From positions 62,001-126,000 of the forward strand of contig NZ_JAAIVB010000055.1 of NCBI RefSeq assembly GCF_010974945.1: a stretch of DNA of 64,000 bases, written 5' to 3'. The translations under genes were made by a program, and so were the position numbers. Shown here in pieces: positions 1 to 11,458 of this stretch (position 1 is the stretch's first letter; every line of letters begins with the position of its first letter). The notes under the pieces were generated by a model. It saw only the letters and a program-made list of their open reading frames with translations. It did no database searches and had not been told where the DNA came from. This DNA is from Noviherbaspirillum galbum. Its GTDB lineage: Bacteria > Pseudomonadota > Gammaproteobacteria > Burkholderiales > Burkholderiaceae_D.

Positions 1-90
1 AGCGTATCGCGGGAGAGTTTCAGGGCGTTGGCCGTCGCCGTGCGATGGCTGGCGTGGCAAAGCGATTCGCAGGAATCGAGTTACCTCTGA
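1..90 (+). CDS. C-terminal end of an upstream protein, possibly YgfX/CptA-like
   Basis: An open frame enters from the left edge and stops with TGA at 88-90. The visible 29 residues include FRALAVAVRW, a basic/hydrophobic tail. In related Burkholderiales a small membrane protein of the YgfX (CptA-like) family lies between fabF and rpoE, and its end is similar in character. The assignment rests mainly on position, since too little is visible to confirm the family. It could also be a chance open frame. Confidence 0.35.
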   Translation, partial: SVSRESFRALAVAVRWLAWQSDSQESSYL

Positions 91-95
91 AATAT

Positions 96-134
96 GTTCA
101 ATGCATTGAACTTATTACATTTCCATGAGTCAAG
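96..134 (+). promoter_or_regulatory. Candidate sigma-E-type promoter and palindrome upstream of rpoE
   Basis: GTTCAATGCATTGAAC (96-111) is a perfect 16-bp palindrome. It overlaps GAACTT (108-113), which resembles the -35 element of RpoE-type promoters; 16 bp further on is TCAAG (130-134), close to the TCAAA/TCTGA -10 element. RpoE genes often autoregulate from such a promoter. The palindrome could be a separate operator. Seen in sequence; activity is inferred. Confidence 0.4.
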
Positions 135-176
135 CACTCTAGCCGCGTATGTTGCAACGAAACAAGGGAACGGGGA

Positions 177-779
177 TTGACGACAGAACGCGACATTGAC
201 CAGCTGCTTGTCGAACGTGTGCAGCACGGCGACAAAAAGGCATTCGAGCTGCTGGTATCGAAATACCAGCGAAAACTCATGCGCCTGGTGTCGAGGCTTG
301 TACGTGATCAAGCGGAAGCAGAAGACGTGGTGCAGGAAGCTTTCATCAAGGCCTACCGCGCGTTGCCGCAATTCCGCGGCGACTCTGCCTTCTACACGTG
401 GCTGTACCGAATCGGCATCAACACGGCGAAAAACTACCTCGTCACGCAAGGAAGGCGTGCGCCAACATCAACCGAAGCAGACGCCGAGGAGGCGGAAACA
501 TTCGATGACGGAGAGCATCTGCGGGATATCAATACGCCAGAGTCCATGCTTGCTACAAAGCAGATTGCAGAGACGGTAAACATTGCCATGGATGCACTGC
601 CCGACGAATTGCGAATTGCAATCACGTTGCGCGAAATCGAAGGCTTGAGCTACGATGAAATCGCAGAGGCAATGGGTTGCCCGATCGGAACGGTCCGCAG
701 CAGGATTTTCCGGGCGCGGGAAGCCATCGCCGAAAAACTGCGGCCCTTGCTCGGGACTGCCATCGACAAGCGCTGGTAG
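177..779 (+). CDS. rpoE: RNA polymerase sigma factor RpoE (ECF sigma-24)
   Basis: A 200-residue ECF sigma factor that directs RNA polymerase to envelope-stress promoters. Region 2 covers roughly residues 25-95 (EDVVQEAFIKAYRALPQF, then TWLYRIGINTAKN). Region 4 lies at about 138-190 with the helix-turn-helix GLSYDEIAEAMGCPIGTVRS. The start is TTG at 177, preceded by a purine-rich GGGAACGGGG; no in-frame ATG fits as well, and the protein begins MTTERDIDQ. It is followed by rseA, rseB and mucD, the classic sigma-factor, anti-sigma, anti-sigma-modulator and periplasmic-protease series. A candidate RpoE-type promoter precedes it, so autoregulation is likely. Length and domains are typical for the family. 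Confidence 0.95.
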   Translation: MTTERDIDQLLVERVQHGDKKAFELLVSKYQRKLMRLVSRLVRDQAEAEDVVQEAFIKAYRALPQFRGDSAFYTWLYRIGINTAKNYLVTQGRRAPTSTEADAEEAETFDDGEHLRDINTPESMLATKQIAETVNIAMDALPDELRIAITLREIEGLSYDEIAEAMGCPIGTVRSRIFRAREAIAEKLRPLLGTAIDKRW

Positions 780-848
780 CGCAGAACCGGCAAAAAGGCA
801 GGGTTTTTACCAAGAAAATCAGGGAATGGCGCGACCCGCAGAGGTTTT

Positions 849-1478
849 ATGAACACCATCGACATCAGCCGCGAACAACTATCTGCACTTGCCGATGGCG
901 AGTGCAGCGATGCGCAACTCGACGTTGCGCTCGCCGCCTTGCGCCAGGGCGATCGAAAAGCGGATTGGGATCTTTACCATCACATCGGCGATGTGTTGCG
1001 TTCCGACGACATGGACATGCCGCTCAGCAAAGGCTTCGCCGAGCGCATGGCTGCCCGTCTCGAGGCGGAACCCGTGCTCATCGCTCCGGCCGCCATGCAG
1101 GCCGCACAACTTTCTCCGCAGCCGGCCGCGCAAGCAGAGATGCAGAAGCGCTCCGGAGTACGCCGCTGGGCGCTGCCCGGAGCCATCGCTGCCGCCGTGA
1201 CGGCATCCATTGCCTTCGTCGCGACTCCCCAGCTCATGGTGGCCATGCATTCCGGCAAGTCCGCGAATGCCGACGCCCCCCTGGCCGTCCAGACCGTCAA
1301 GCCTGCCGCTGGCGAAGAGCAGGCTGGCGTGATCGCCGCTTCCGCATCCGGCGGTACGGTGCTGCGCGACCCGCGTATCGAAGACTACCTGCTTGCGCAT
1401 CAACGTCTCTCGCCCTCCCTCGTCAACTCTGCGCAATACGCCCGACCCGCAGCCGTTGCCCCCGAACTGGCTAAATGA
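849..1478 (+). CDS. rseA: Anti-sigma-E factor RseA (MucA-like)
   Basis: A 209-residue anti-sigma factor predicted to hold RpoE at the inner membrane. The cytoplasmic N-terminal domain starts SREQLSALADGECSD and carries DWDLYHHIGDVLRSDD, the usual RseA sigma-binding pattern. One membrane span lies at about residues 108-130, and the remaining ~80 residues are periplasmic. In the known pathway, regulated proteolysis of this protein frees the sigma factor. The gene follows rpoE after 69 bp and overlaps rseB by ATGA at 1475-1478, so the pair is probably translationally coupled. Confidence 0.9.
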   Translation: MNTIDISREQLSALADGECSDAQLDVALAALRQGDRKADWDLYHHIGDVLRSDDMDMPLSKGFAERMAARLEAEPVLIAPAAMQAAQLSPQPAAQAEMQKRSGVRRWALPGAIAAAVTASIAFVATPQLMVAMHSGKSANADAPLAVQTVKPAAGEEQAGVIAASASGGTVLRDPRIEDYLLAHQRLSPSLVNSAQYARPAAVAPELAK

Positions 1479-2488
1479 TTTTTATGGGGCGAACACACCT
1501 GTTGCTTCGGTTCGTCGTTGGCATCTCGGTCGCATTGGCGGTTTCCGCGTTCGCTCAGACGGGAGAAGTCCCGGCGGAGAAACGCGACGCCCAGCAGTGG
1601 CTCAAAAAGATCCAGTCCGCCGCGCAGAAGCTGAATTACTCCGGCACTTTCGTTTACCAGCAGGGAAACCAGATCCGGACGTCGCGCATCACGCACGTCG
1701 TGGATGGCCGCAATGAACTCGAGAAGCTCGAGATCCTCGACGGCAAGCCGCGCGAGTACGTGCGCAACAACGATGAAGTCGTCTGCTACATGCCGGAGTC
1801 GCGTACGCTCCAGGTCGAGAAGAAGGCGACCCAGGACCTGTTTCCCGCCATCCTGAACGGCGACGCCGGCGACTTGCTGCGGCACTACCAGGTCAGCAAG
1901 GGCGAAAGCGGTCGCGTCGCGGGCCACGACTGCCAGGCCATCGTACTCGAACCGAAGGACAACCTGCGCTACGGCTACAAGCTATGGGCCGACAAGGCCA
2001 CCGGCCTGCTGCTGCGGTCCCAGACCCTGAACGACCGCATGGAAGTGATCGAGCAGATCGCGTTCACCCAGGTAGGCATCGGCAATGTCGACCGGAGCAA
2101 TGTCCGGCCCAGCGTCACCAATACCGCCGGCTGGCGCACCGAGCCTGCCAACCTCGCGCTGGCCGCGCCCAGCGGCTGGAACGTCAAGGACTTGCCGCCC
2201 GGATTCCACAAGGTCCGCGAAGTCAAGCGAATGGTCGCCGATGGCGCGGCAAACGATGGCCACGGCGGTCAACGGGAAGTCAACCAGATCGTTTTCTCCG
2301 ATGGCCTAGCAGCAATATCGGTATTCGCTGAGCCAGGCGCGCAAAGCCGGACGGAAGGCACCATGCAGCAGGGTGCGATGAATATCCTCGGCAAGCGACA
2401 CGGCGATTTTTGGCTTACCATCGTAGGAGAAGTGCCATTTTCGGCAATTCGCCAAATCGCCAATTCGATTGAGTTCAAGTCTAGATAG
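1475..2488 (+). CDS. rseB: Sigma-E regulatory protein RseB/MucB
   Basis: A 337-residue periplasmic protein that, in the known pathway, binds RseA and shields it from the first protease cut. A signal peptide occupies about residues 5-27 (hydrophobic LLLRFVVGISVALAVSAFA). The mature part begins with AQQWLKKIQSAAQKLNYSG and contains the MucB/RseB N-terminal lipid-binding fold (GTFVYQQGNQIRTSRITHV) and a smaller C-terminal domain. The start overlaps the rseA stop; a second ATG lies three codons downstream. Length and order are normal for the family. Confidence 0.92.
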   Translation: MIFMGRTHLLLRFVVGISVALAVSAFAQTGEVPAEKRDAQQWLKKIQSAAQKLNYSGTFVYQQGNQIRTSRITHVVDGRNELEKLEILDGKPREYVRNNDEVVCYMPESRTLQVEKKATQDLFPAILNGDAGDLLRHYQVSKGESGRVAGHDCQAIVLEPKDNLRYGYKLWADKATGLLLRSQTLNDRMEVIEQIAFTQVGIGNVDRSNVRPSVTNTAGWRTEPANLALAAPSGWNVKDLPPGFHKVREVKRMVADGAANDGHGGQREVNQIVFSDGLAAISVFAEPGAQSRTEGTMQQGAMNILGKRHGDFWLTIVGEVPFSAIRQIANSIEFKSR

Positions 2489-2553
2489 CGAGGACGACCG
2501 GCACGCGCTGGATCCAGCGGCAAGCCGGGCGTCCTGAGAAGAAAAAGGATCCC

Positions 2554-4047
2554 ATGAAAGCAATCAAGCAATCCCGAAGCCTAGTGATGGCGGCCCTGAT
2601 CGCCATGCTCGGCGGTCTGGTTTCCCCGATCGGCATGCAGACTGCAGCCTATGCCCAGGCCGCCAATGGCGTCGCCGGACTTCCCGACTTTGCCGATCTC
2701 GCGGAAAAGACAGGACCGGCGGTCGTGAACATCCGCACCACGGAGCGCGTCAAGCCGGGCCAGAATGGCCTCCCCGGCGGTGCGGAAGACGAAGAGATGC
2801 AGGAGTTCTTCCGACGTTTCTTCGGCGTGCCCGTTCCCCGCCAGCAGCAACCCGACCGCAGCCCGCGCGGCCGCCGTTCCAATCCCCAGCAGCAGGAAGA
2901 AGAAGTCCCGCGCGGCGTGGGCTCCGGATTCATCATCTCCGCCGACGGCTTCGTGCTGACCAATGCGCACGTGGTCGATGGCGCCGACGAGGTCTACGTC
3001 ACCCTGACAGACAAGCGTGAATTCAAGGCGAAGATCATCGGCGTCGACAAGCGCACCGACGTCGCCGTGGTGAGGATCGACGGCAATAACCTGCCGCGCC
3101 TCGCGATCGGTGATCCGAACAAGCTGCGCGTGGGCGAATGGGTCATCGCGATCGGCTCGCCCTTCGGACTCGAGAATACCGTCACCGCCGGCATCATCTC
3201 GGCCAAGGCCCGCGATACCGGGGAGTACTTGCCCCTCATCCAGACCGACGTCGCTGTCAATCCCGGCAACTCGGGCGGTCCGCTGATCAACATGCGCGGC
3301 GAAGTCATCGGCATCAATTCCCAGATCTACAGCCGCTCGGGCGGCTACATGGGCATCTCCTTCGCCGTCCCGATCGACGAGGCGGTCCGTGTCGCCGACC
3401 AGCTCCGCACGACCGGCCACGTCACGCGCGGCCGGATCGGCGTGCAGATCGGCGAGGTGACCAAGGAAGTCGCCGAATCGCTCGGCATGGCGCGGGCGCA
3501 GGGAGCGCTGGTGCAGCGGGTGGAGCAGGGCGGCCCGGCGGAAAAGGGCGGGCTCGAGGCGGGCGACATCATTCTCAAGTTCAACGGCGCGAACATCGAG
3601 AAGTCGAGCGACCTGCCGCGCATGGTAGGCGCCACCAAGCCGGGCACCCGCGCGACCCTGAGCGTCTGGCGCAAGGGCGCCGCACGCGACGTGACGCTCA
3701 CGATCGCCGAGCTTGAACCGGAAAAGGTTGCCAAGAAGACCGAGAAGAAGCCCAAGGCCGAGCAGCCGGCGAACAGCCTCGGCCTCGCGGTGAGCGACCT
3801 GACAGAAGCGCAGAAGCGGGATCTGCGCGTCGACGGCGGCGTGTCGGTGGATTCCGTCGATGGCGCTGCTGCCAGGGCGGGCCTGCGTCCCGGCGACATC
3901 ATCCTTCGCCTCAACAACAATGACGTGAAGGATGCCAAGACCTTTGCCATGCTTGTCGGCAAGATCGAACCCAAGAAGAACGTGGTCGTGCTGGTCCGCC
4001 GCGGCGAGGCGTCGCAGTTCGTCCTCATCCGCCCCAACGGCAATTGA
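2554..4047 (+). CDS. mucD: Periplasmic serine protease of the DegP/HtrA family (MucD)
   Basis: A 497-residue HtrA-type protease/chaperone of the periplasm. A signal peptide runs to about residue 35 (..AAYAQA). The trypsin-like domain has His139 (TNAHVVDG), Asp169 (KRTDVAVVRI) and Ser240 (NPGNSGGPL) as catalytic triad. Two PDZ domains follow, at about 285-375 and 405-490, joined by a Lys/Glu-rich linker. A Gln/Arg-rich loop near residues 85-115 is the usual variable LA loop. It lies 65 bp after rseB, so it is likely part of the sigma-E operon that clears misfolded envelope proteins. DegQ/DegP naming is interchangeable here. Confidence 0.95.
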   Translation: MKAIKQSRSLVMAALIAMLGGLVSPIGMQTAAYAQAANGVAGLPDFADLAEKTGPAVVNIRTTERVKPGQNGLPGGAEDEEMQEFFRRFFGVPVPRQQQPDRSPRGRRSNPQQQEEEVPRGVGSGFIISADGFVLTNAHVVDGADEVYVTLTDKREFKAKIIGVDKRTDVAVVRIDGNNLPRLAIGDPNKLRVGEWVIAIGSPFGLENTVTAGIISAKARDTGEYLPLIQTDVAVNPGNSGGPLINMRGEVIGINSQIYSRSGGYMGISFAVPIDEAVRVADQLRTTGHVTRGRIGVQIGEVTKEVAESLGMARAQGALVQRVEQGGPAEKGGLEAGDIILKFNGANIEKSSDLPRMVGATKPGTRATLSVWRKGAARDVTLTIAELEPEKVAKKTEKKPKAEQPANSLGLAVSDLTEAQKRDLRVDGGVSVDSVDGAAARAGLRPGDIILRLNNNDVKDAKTFAMLVGKIEPKKNVVVLVRRGEASQFVLIRPNGN

Positions 4048-4186
4048 GCGGCAATCGTGCCTCGACCGGACTCCGCCGGGATGACGCAGCGCATGCTTTC
4101 CGCATGCGCCGTTTCCCGGCAGTTTTCCTGCGCGTCTTGCCAGCCTATACTGTGAGAGCCCGACGGATCACCCTGCGGATCACACC

Positions 4187-4474
4187 ATGACCATCATCAC
4201 TGCCCCGGAAGCAGCCGCTGTCACCCATTTCACGCTCTACTCGCGCTCGTACTGCCACCTGTGCGACGACCTGCTCGAAGCCCTGCAGTCGCTCAGCGGC
4301 GAATACCCCTTCACGGTCGAGGTGATCGACGTCGACAGCGATGAATCCCTGGTCGCGCAGTTCGATGAACTTGTGCCGGTGCTGTTCGGCCGCAAGGGAG
4401 AAGCGGGTGCCATCCAGCTCTGCAATTACTTCCTCGACGAGGCCAGGGTGCGCGCCTTCCTGGCCGCCAGCTGA
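4187..4474 (+). CDS. Glutaredoxin-family thiol-disulfide protein
   Basis: A 95-residue thioredoxin-fold protein. Its N-terminal strand is followed by YCHLCDDL, a CxxC redox site at about residues 22-25, then VPVLF with the cis-Pro expected of the fold. It belongs to the short glutaredoxin-like (DUF836) group found next to lepA in Burkholderiales. Its substrate is unknown. It begins 139 bp after mucD; no good Shine-Dalgarno sequence precedes the ATG. Confidence 0.8.
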   Translation: MTIITAPEAAAVTHFTLYSRSYCHLCDDLLEALQSLSGEYPFTVEVIDVDSDESLVAQFDELVPVLFGRKGEAGAIQLCNYFLDEARVRAFLAAS

Positions 4475-4594
4475 GGGCATGCCGGACGGCGTACCGCAGA
4501 AACCGCTTGGAGTGCCGCCAGTATTCCCTTGATTTTCCGGGATTTCTCACTCGAAATCCGGTAAAATGCCGCCAGTCGAATCTCCTTTGGTATG

Positions 4595-4639
4595 AGGCGC
4601 TCGCCTGGGAATCCCTTCCAGGCACGGAGCGCCTTTTTT
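4595..4639 (+). terminator. Strong hairpin plus T-run just upstream of lepA
   Basis: AGGCGCTC (4595-4602) pairs with GAGCGCCT (4627-4634), with an inner GCCTGG/CCAGGC stem, and six T follow. It has the form of an intrinsic terminator but sits only 19 bp before the lepA start codon. It could end the preceding transcript, act as an attenuator for lepA, or end a short RNA from a TAAAAT box at 4562. Confidence 0.6.
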
Positions 4640-4657
4640 GCAATTGCGTCTTACTGA

Positions 4658-6447
<1,790 letters not shown>

Positions 6448-6451
<4 letters not shown>

Positions 6452-7359
6452 ATCTGCAAGCGATTCTCGGCAATTTCGCCTTAATCCTTTTCGTACTTAC
6501 CGTTCTCACCGGCATCATCTGGTTCCTGGACGTCTTCCACTTCGCCAGGCAGCGCCGGGCGCGGGCGGATGCCGCCCTGGCCGACTTCGACGCCCGCAAC
6601 GCGAAGCTGCAGAAAGAGGGCATCAAGACGGACGACAGCGACCGGGCGAAGCTCGAAGCGGACATCCTGCGCCAGCCGACCTGGATCGAATATTCCGGGA
6701 GCTTCTTCCCGGTGATCGCACTGGTGTTCTTCCTGCGCTCCTTCCTCTACGAGCCGTTCAAGATCCCTTCCAGCTCCATGGTGCCCACGCTCGTGATCGG
6801 CGATCTGATCCTGGTGAACAAGTTCGTGTACGGCATCCGCCTTCCGGTCATCAACAAGAAGATCATCGAGGTAAACGATCCCCAGCGCGGAGACGTGATG
6901 GTCTTCAAGTATCCGAAGGACCCGTCCATGGATTACATCAAGCGCGTGATCGGGGTGCCCGGCGACAAGGTCAGCTACAGGAACAAGCGCCTGACCATCA
7001 ACGGACAGGAAGTCAGATACGAGCCGCTGCCTGATTACCTGGACGAGGAATCGCTGCGGTACTCGAAGCAATACAGCGAGCACCTGCCGACCGTCACGCA
7101 CAATATCCTCAACGATGAAAACAAGCCGGCCTACGTGCAGGATCCGGATGCCTTCCCTTACCACGAACAATGCACTTACAACCTAGAAGGCTTCACCTGC
7201 ACGGTGCCCGCTGGACATTACTTCATGATGGGCGATAATCGGGATAACAGTGCCGATAGCCGCTACTGGGGTTTCGTGCCGAACGAAAACATTGTCGGAA
7301 AGGCATTTTTCGTCTGGATGAACCTGGGTAATTTCCGCCGGATCGGCAGCTTTCACTGA
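6448..7359 (+). CDS. lepB: Signal peptidase I
   Basis: A 303-residue membrane serine protease that removes signal peptides on the periplasmic face. One membrane span lies at about residues 5-30 and a second at about 85-103. The catalytic serine is Ser110 in PSSSMVPTL and the catalytic lysine is Lys165 in [12 protein letters not shown]. The conserved box [15 protein letters not shown] is near the C terminus. It is translationally coupled to lepA. The charged segment between the two spans is typical of this family. Confidence 0.97.
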
Positions 7360-7384
7360 CAAAAGTTATCCTGGGAGTGTGTAA

Positions 7385-7756
7385 ATGCAGCGTCATCCGG
7401 AATCTCAAGGCAGGCAGCGTGGTCTTTCACTGGTAGGCTTCCTGTTCGTGATGGCCATCGTCGCCGTGCTCGCCGTGATCGGCCTCAAGGTCGTGCCGAC
7501 CGTCACGGAGTTCATGGCCGTCAAGAAAGCGATCAACCAGGCTGCGGCGACCGGAAATACCGCCGCCGAAATCCAGACCTCCTTCGACCGCCAGCGCGAA
7601 ACGACGTACATCGATTCCGTCACGGGCAAGGACCTGGATATCAAGAAGAATGCCGACGGCAAGTACGACGTCAGCGTTGCATACCAGAAGAAGATTCCGC
7701 TGTTCGGACCCGCCAGCCTGGTGCTGGACTACGAAGCCAGTTCGACCGCCAAGTAA
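7385..7756 (+). CDS. DUF4845 single-span membrane protein
   Basis: A 123-residue protein with one N-terminal membrane segment (about residues 14-36, SLVGFLFVMAIVAVLAVIGL) resembling a type IV pilin-like N terminus, followed by a small soluble domain. It matches the DUF4845 family, usually encoded between lepB and rnc in betaproteobacteria. Function is unknown. It starts 25 bp after lepB and is probably co-transcribed. Confidence 0.85.
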   Translation: MQRHPESQGRQRGLSLVGFLFVMAIVAVLAVIGLKVVPTVTEFMAVKKAINQAAATGNTAAEIQTSFDRQRETTYIDSVTGKDLDIKKNADGKYDVSVAYQKKIPLFGPASLVLDYEASSTAK

Positions 7757-7814
7757 AAGTCTTTGATCAGCGCGCGCTTGTACCGACAAGGGGAAATGGA
7801 AGGCTAGGAATTCA

Positions 7815-8894
7815 ATGGATTTCACGTTACTGCAGGAAAGGCTGGGCCACGTGTTCAAGGATGCTGCGTTGCTGCAGCAGGCCCTGACACATCGCAGCCA
7901 CAGCAGCCTGCACAACGAACGCCTTGAATTCCTGGGCGATTCCGTCCTCAACTGCGTCGTTGCCTCGCTTCTGTTCGAACGTTACAACAAGATCGACGAA
8001 GGCGACCTCTCACGCCTGAGAGCGAACCTGGTCAAGCAGCAGTCCCTCTATGAAATCGCCCAGCGCATCGAGTTGTCGCAATTCCTGCGGCTGGGCGAGG
8101 GCGAGCTGAAGTCGGGCGGCTTCCGTCGCCCCTCCATCCTCGCCGACACGCTTGAAGCCCTGTTTGGCGCAATCTTCCTCGATGCCGGCTTCAATGCCGC
8201 GCGCGACGTGATCCGCTCCCTGTACATCCCCATCCTCGAGTCGGTCGATCCGAAAACGCTCGGCAAGGATGCCAAGACCTTGCTGCAGGAATTTCTCCAG
8301 GGCAAGAAGATCGCGCTGCCCCAGTACAACGTGGTCGCGACCCACGGCGCGGCGCACAACCAGGAATTCGAGATCGAGTGCCTCGTTCCCAAGCTGGACA
8401 TCCAGGTGTTCGGCACCGGCGGCAGCCGCCGGGCTGGCGAGCAGGCCGCTGCCAAGCTCGCGCTGGAAGCCGTCCAGCAAGTCCTGGCGAAGAGCGCGAC
8501 CGGCACCAAGAAGAGCCGGCCGCGGGCTTCGCAGCTCAAGCTTGCGGGCATCGCCACGATCCAGCCGGATACGCCGATGGCGCCGGCCGCCGCACCCGCC
8601 GAGGAAGGCAGGAAGCCGGCGAAGATCCTGGCGAAGTCGTCCAGCCAGCAGGCAAAGCTGGACTTGCGATCCGACGGCAAGCCGGAGAAGGCAGACAAAG
8701 CCGACAGGGCGGACAAAGCCGACAAGACAGACAAGGCGGAAACGTCCGGCAAGCAGGACGGCAGAGAACTGCCGCCTGACGCCGGAGCCGCCGCCGACAT
8801 GGACGCGCCGGCGGCCGGCCCTGCAGGCGCCGACCACCCGACGCTCGACCTCACGCCGGCAGCCCCGGTGACCAATCAATCGAAAAGCGCATGA
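7815..8894 (+). CDS. rnc: Ribonuclease III with a long low-complexity tail
   Basis: Double-strand-specific endoribonuclease for rRNA and mRNA processing. The catalytic domain carries the signature [12 protein letters not shown] near residue 35-46, and a double-stranded-RNA-binding domain lies at about 155-222. The protein is 359 residues, against about 220-260 in most bacteria. The extra ~135 residues are rich in Ala, Lys, Pro and Asp and include a run of repeats of the type [10 protein letters not shown]. Long tails on RNase III are known in Burkholderiales, but this one is highly repetitive. The stop overlaps era by ATGA. Confidence 0.96.
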   Translation: MDFTLLQERLGHVFKDAALLQQALTHRSHSSLHNERLEFLGDSVLNCVVASLLFERYNKIDEGDLSRLRANLVKQQSLYEIAQRIELSQFLRLGEGELKSGGFRRPSILADTLEALFGAIFLDAGFNAARDVIRSLYIPILESVDPKTLGKDAKTLLQEFLQGKKIALPQYNVVATHGAAHNQEFEIECLVPKLDIQVFGTGGSRRAGEQAAAKLALEAVQQVLAKSATGTKKSRPRASQLKLAGIATIQPDTPMAPAAAPAEEGRKPAKILAKSSSQQAKLDLRSDGKPEKADKADRADKADKTDKAETSGKQDGRELPPDAGAAADMDAPAAGPAGADHPTLDLTPAAPVTNQSKSA

Positions 8895-9796
8895 CAGACA
8901 CTCCCGATGCCGCCGCGGATTTCCGCTGCGGCTACATCGCCATCGTTGGCCGCCCCAATGTCGGCAAATCGACCCTGATGAACGCCCTGATCGGCGCCAA
9001 GGTCAGCATCACCTCGCGCAAGGCGCAGACCACGCGCCACCGCATCACCGGCATTCAGACGCGCGACAACGCACAGTTCATCTACGTCGACACGCCCGGC
9101 TTCCAGACGCGGCACTCGAACGCGCTCAACCGCACCCTGAACCGCACGGTCACCAATACCCTGACCGCGGCCGACGTGATCCTCTTCATCGTCGAGGCCG
9201 GCACCTACGGCGCTGCCGACAAGCAGGTGATGGAGCTGCTTCCCGCCAACGTGCCAGTCATCCTCGTGATCAACAAGGCAGACCGCATGAAGGACAAGGC
9301 CGTGCTCATGCCCTTCGCACAGCAGGTGGCCGCGGAAAGGTCGTTTGCCAGCGTGGTGCCCGTGTCGGCCAAGCAGCGTTTCCAGCTCGATGCGCTGGAA
9401 AAGGAAATCGAGCGGTACCTGCCCCACAATCCGCCTGCCTTCGGTCCGGACGACATCACCGACCGCTCGGAAAAATTCCTTGCAGCGGAAATCGTGCGCG
9501 AAAAGGTGTTCCGGTTCGTGGGCGAGGAACTGCCGTACACCAGCACCGTGGTCATCGAGAAGTTCGAGGAAGAGGGCAGGCTGCGCCGCATCTTCGCCGC
9601 GATCCTGGTCGAGCGCGACAGCCACAAGGCGATGGTAATCGGACAGAAGGGCGCCAAGCTGAAGGAAATCTCCACCCAGTCCCGGCTCGACATGGAAAAG
9701 CTCTTCGACGCGCCGGTCTACCTGGAAATCTGGGTCAAGGTGAAGTCGGGCTGGGCGGACAACGAAGCCGGCCTGCGGGCTTATGGCTATGAGTGA
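8891..9796 (+). CDS. era: GTPase Era
   Basis: A 301-residue GTPase that binds the 3' end of 16S rRNA during 30S assembly. G1 GRPNVGKST is near residues 20-28, G3 DTPGF near 67-71 and G4 NKAD near 127-130. The C-terminal KH domain has the [10 protein letters not shown] loop. It is coupled to rnc by overlapping start and stop codons, the usual rnc-era-recO arrangement. Confidence 0.98.
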   Translation: MTDTPDAAADFRCGYIAIVGRPNVGKSTLMNALIGAKVSITSRKAQTTRHRITGIQTRDNAQFIYVDTPGFQTRHSNALNRTLNRTVTNTLTAADVILFIVEAGTYGAADKQVMELLPANVPVILVINKADRMKDKAVLMPFAQQVAAERSFASVVPVSAKQRFQLDALEKEIERYLPHNPPAFGPDDITDRSEKFLAAEIVREKVFRFVGEELPYTSTVVIEKFEEEGRLRRIFAAILVERDSHKAMVIGQKGAKLKEISTQSRLDMEKLFDAPVYLEIWVKVKSGWADNEAGLRAYGYE

Positions 9797-9808
9797 GCGC
9801 CGCGCCGG

Positions 9809-10648
9809 ATGACGACGGACTCGGTCACGCCGCAAGGCATTGACGCACCCGCCGGCACGACGCCGTCCGGCGCCAGGACCGCCGGCGGCAAGACCGCCGC
9901 GCGCAAGCCGTCGGGCAGTGCGCGCGCGCCCAAGCAGGAAGTCCGCATCACCAGCCAGCCGGGATTTGTCCTGCACAGCTATCCCTACAAGGAAACCAGC
10001 CTCATCGTCGACGTGTTTTCCCGCGATTTCGGGCGCGTGGCGCTGGTGGCGAAAGGCGCCAAGCGGCCGCATTCCAAGCTGCGCGGCGCGCTCCAGACCT
10101 TCCAGCCGCTGTCCCTCTCCTGGACCGGCCGCGCCGAGGTGCGCAACCTGATCGACGCCGAATGGATAGGCGGCCTGCGTCCGCTCGAAAAATCCGGCCT
10201 GCTCTGCGGCTTCTATCTCAACGAGCTGCTGGTCAAGCTTCTGGCACGCGACGATCCCCATCCCGACCTGTTCCAGCACTACATCGCCACGCTCAACGAG
10301 CTGGCCCATGACGAGCCTGCACCCATCGTGCTGCGCAAGTTCGAGCGGGCCCTGCTCAAGGAAACCGGCGTGGGCGGCGATTTCTCCCGCTGCAAGCCGA
10401 CCGGCCAGGCCGTCATCGAAGGCGCCAGCTACGTGGTCGATCCGGAAATGGGACCGCGGCTCGCCCTGCCTTCCGACAACATCCCTCGCGTGACCGGCAA
10501 GACCCTGCTCGACATGGAGAGGGAAGACTACAGCGACGCCACGACCCAGCTGCAAAGCAAGATCCTGATGCGCTACCTGTTGGCCCATCATCTTGGCGGC
10601 GCCACGCTGAATACCCGGCAAATTCTGATAGATTTGATGCAGTTGTAG
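9809..10648 (+). CDS. recO: DNA repair protein RecO
   Basis: A 279-residue recombination mediator that loads RecA on gaps with RecR. After a variable Ala/Thr/Lys-rich N-terminal extension of about 45 residues, the OB fold begins at [20 protein letters not shown]. The helical C-terminal part contains [14 protein letters not shown]. The annotated ATG is 13 bp after era; a later start would remove the extension, and such extensions are seen in relatives. It lies in the same operon as rnc and era. Confidence 0.92.
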   Translation: MTTDSVTPQGIDAPAGTTPSGARTAGGKTAARKPSGSARAPKQEVRITSQPGFVLHSYPYKETSLIVDVFSRDFGRVALVAKGAKRPHSKLRGALQTFQPLSLSWTGRAEVRNLIDAEWIGGLRPLEKSGLLCGFYLNELLVKLLARDDPHPDLFQHYIATLNELAHDEPAPIVLRKFERALLKETGVGGDFSRCKPTGQAVIEGASYVVDPEMGPRLALPSDNIPRVTGKTLLDMEREDYSDATTQLQSKILMRYLLAHHLGGATLNTRQILIDLMQL

Positions 10649-10690
10649 ACCCGCGTTCCTCTCTTCATAGATCATCACGGTCACGTCATC

Positions 10691-11458
10691 ATGAGCCTAC
10701 TTCACCCGAACTCCCCCGTCATCGACCTCGGCGTCAACATCGACCACGTCGCCACGCTGCGCAACGCGCGCGGCACGGTCTATCCCGACCCGGTGCAGGC
10801 CGCGCTGCTGGCGGAGGAAGCCGGCGCCGACGGCATCACCCTGCACCTGCGGGAAGACCGCCGCCACATCCGCGACGCCGACGTCGAGGCCATCCGCCCG
10901 CAGCTGCGCACCCGCATGAACCTTGAGTCGGCTGTGACCCCGGAAATGATCGACTTCGCCTGCCGCATCAAGCCCCATGACGTCTGCCTCGTGCCCGAGC
11001 GCAGGGCCGAGGTGACGACCGAGGGCGGGCTAGACGTGGTGACGCATTTCCGCGAGGTCAGCGCCGCCGTCAAGACGCTGCAATCGGCCGGCATCCGCGT
11101 CTCCCTGTTCATCGACGCCGACCCCATGCAGATCAAGGCCGCGCAGGAAACCGGCGCGCCGGTCATCGAAATCCACACCGGCCGCTACGCCGACGCGCAG
11201 ACCGAGGAAGCCGCGCACCTCGAGCTGAGCCGGGTCCATGCCGGCGTGCTCGAAGGCGTCGGGCTGGGCCTCAAGGTCAATGCCGGCCACGGATTGCATT
11301 ACACCAACGTGCAGGCCATCGCCGCCATCCCGGAAATCGCCGAGCTCAACATCGGCCATGCCATCGTCGCGCAGGCGGTCTTCATCGGCTGGCAAAACGC
11401 CATCAAGGAAATGAAGGCCATCATGGTCGCGGCGCGCCTGGGCATCCACAAGAAATGA
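10691..11458 (+). CDS. pdxJ: Pyridoxine 5'-phosphate synthase PdxJ
   Basis: A 255-residue TIM-barrel enzyme that makes pyridoxine 5'-phosphate from 1-deoxyxylulose 5-phosphate and 3-amino-2-oxopropyl phosphate. Recognised by [16 protein letters not shown] at the start, [16 protein letters not shown] and [12 protein letters not shown] in the second half. Length is normal. The stop overlaps the acpS start by ATGA, an association seen throughout proteobacteria. Confidence 0.97.
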   Translation: MSLLHPNSPVIDLGVNIDHVATLRNARGTVYPDPVQAALLAEEAGADGITLHLREDRRHIRDADVEAIRPQLRTRMNLESAVTPEMIDFACRIKPHDVCLVPERRAEVTTEGGLDVVTHFREVSAAVKTLQSAGIRVSLFIDADPMQIKAAQETGAPVIEIHTGRYADAQTEEAAHLELSRVHAGVLEGVGLGLKVNAGHGLHYTNVQAIAAIPEIAELNIGHAIVAQAVFIGWQNAIKEMKAIMVAARLGIHKK

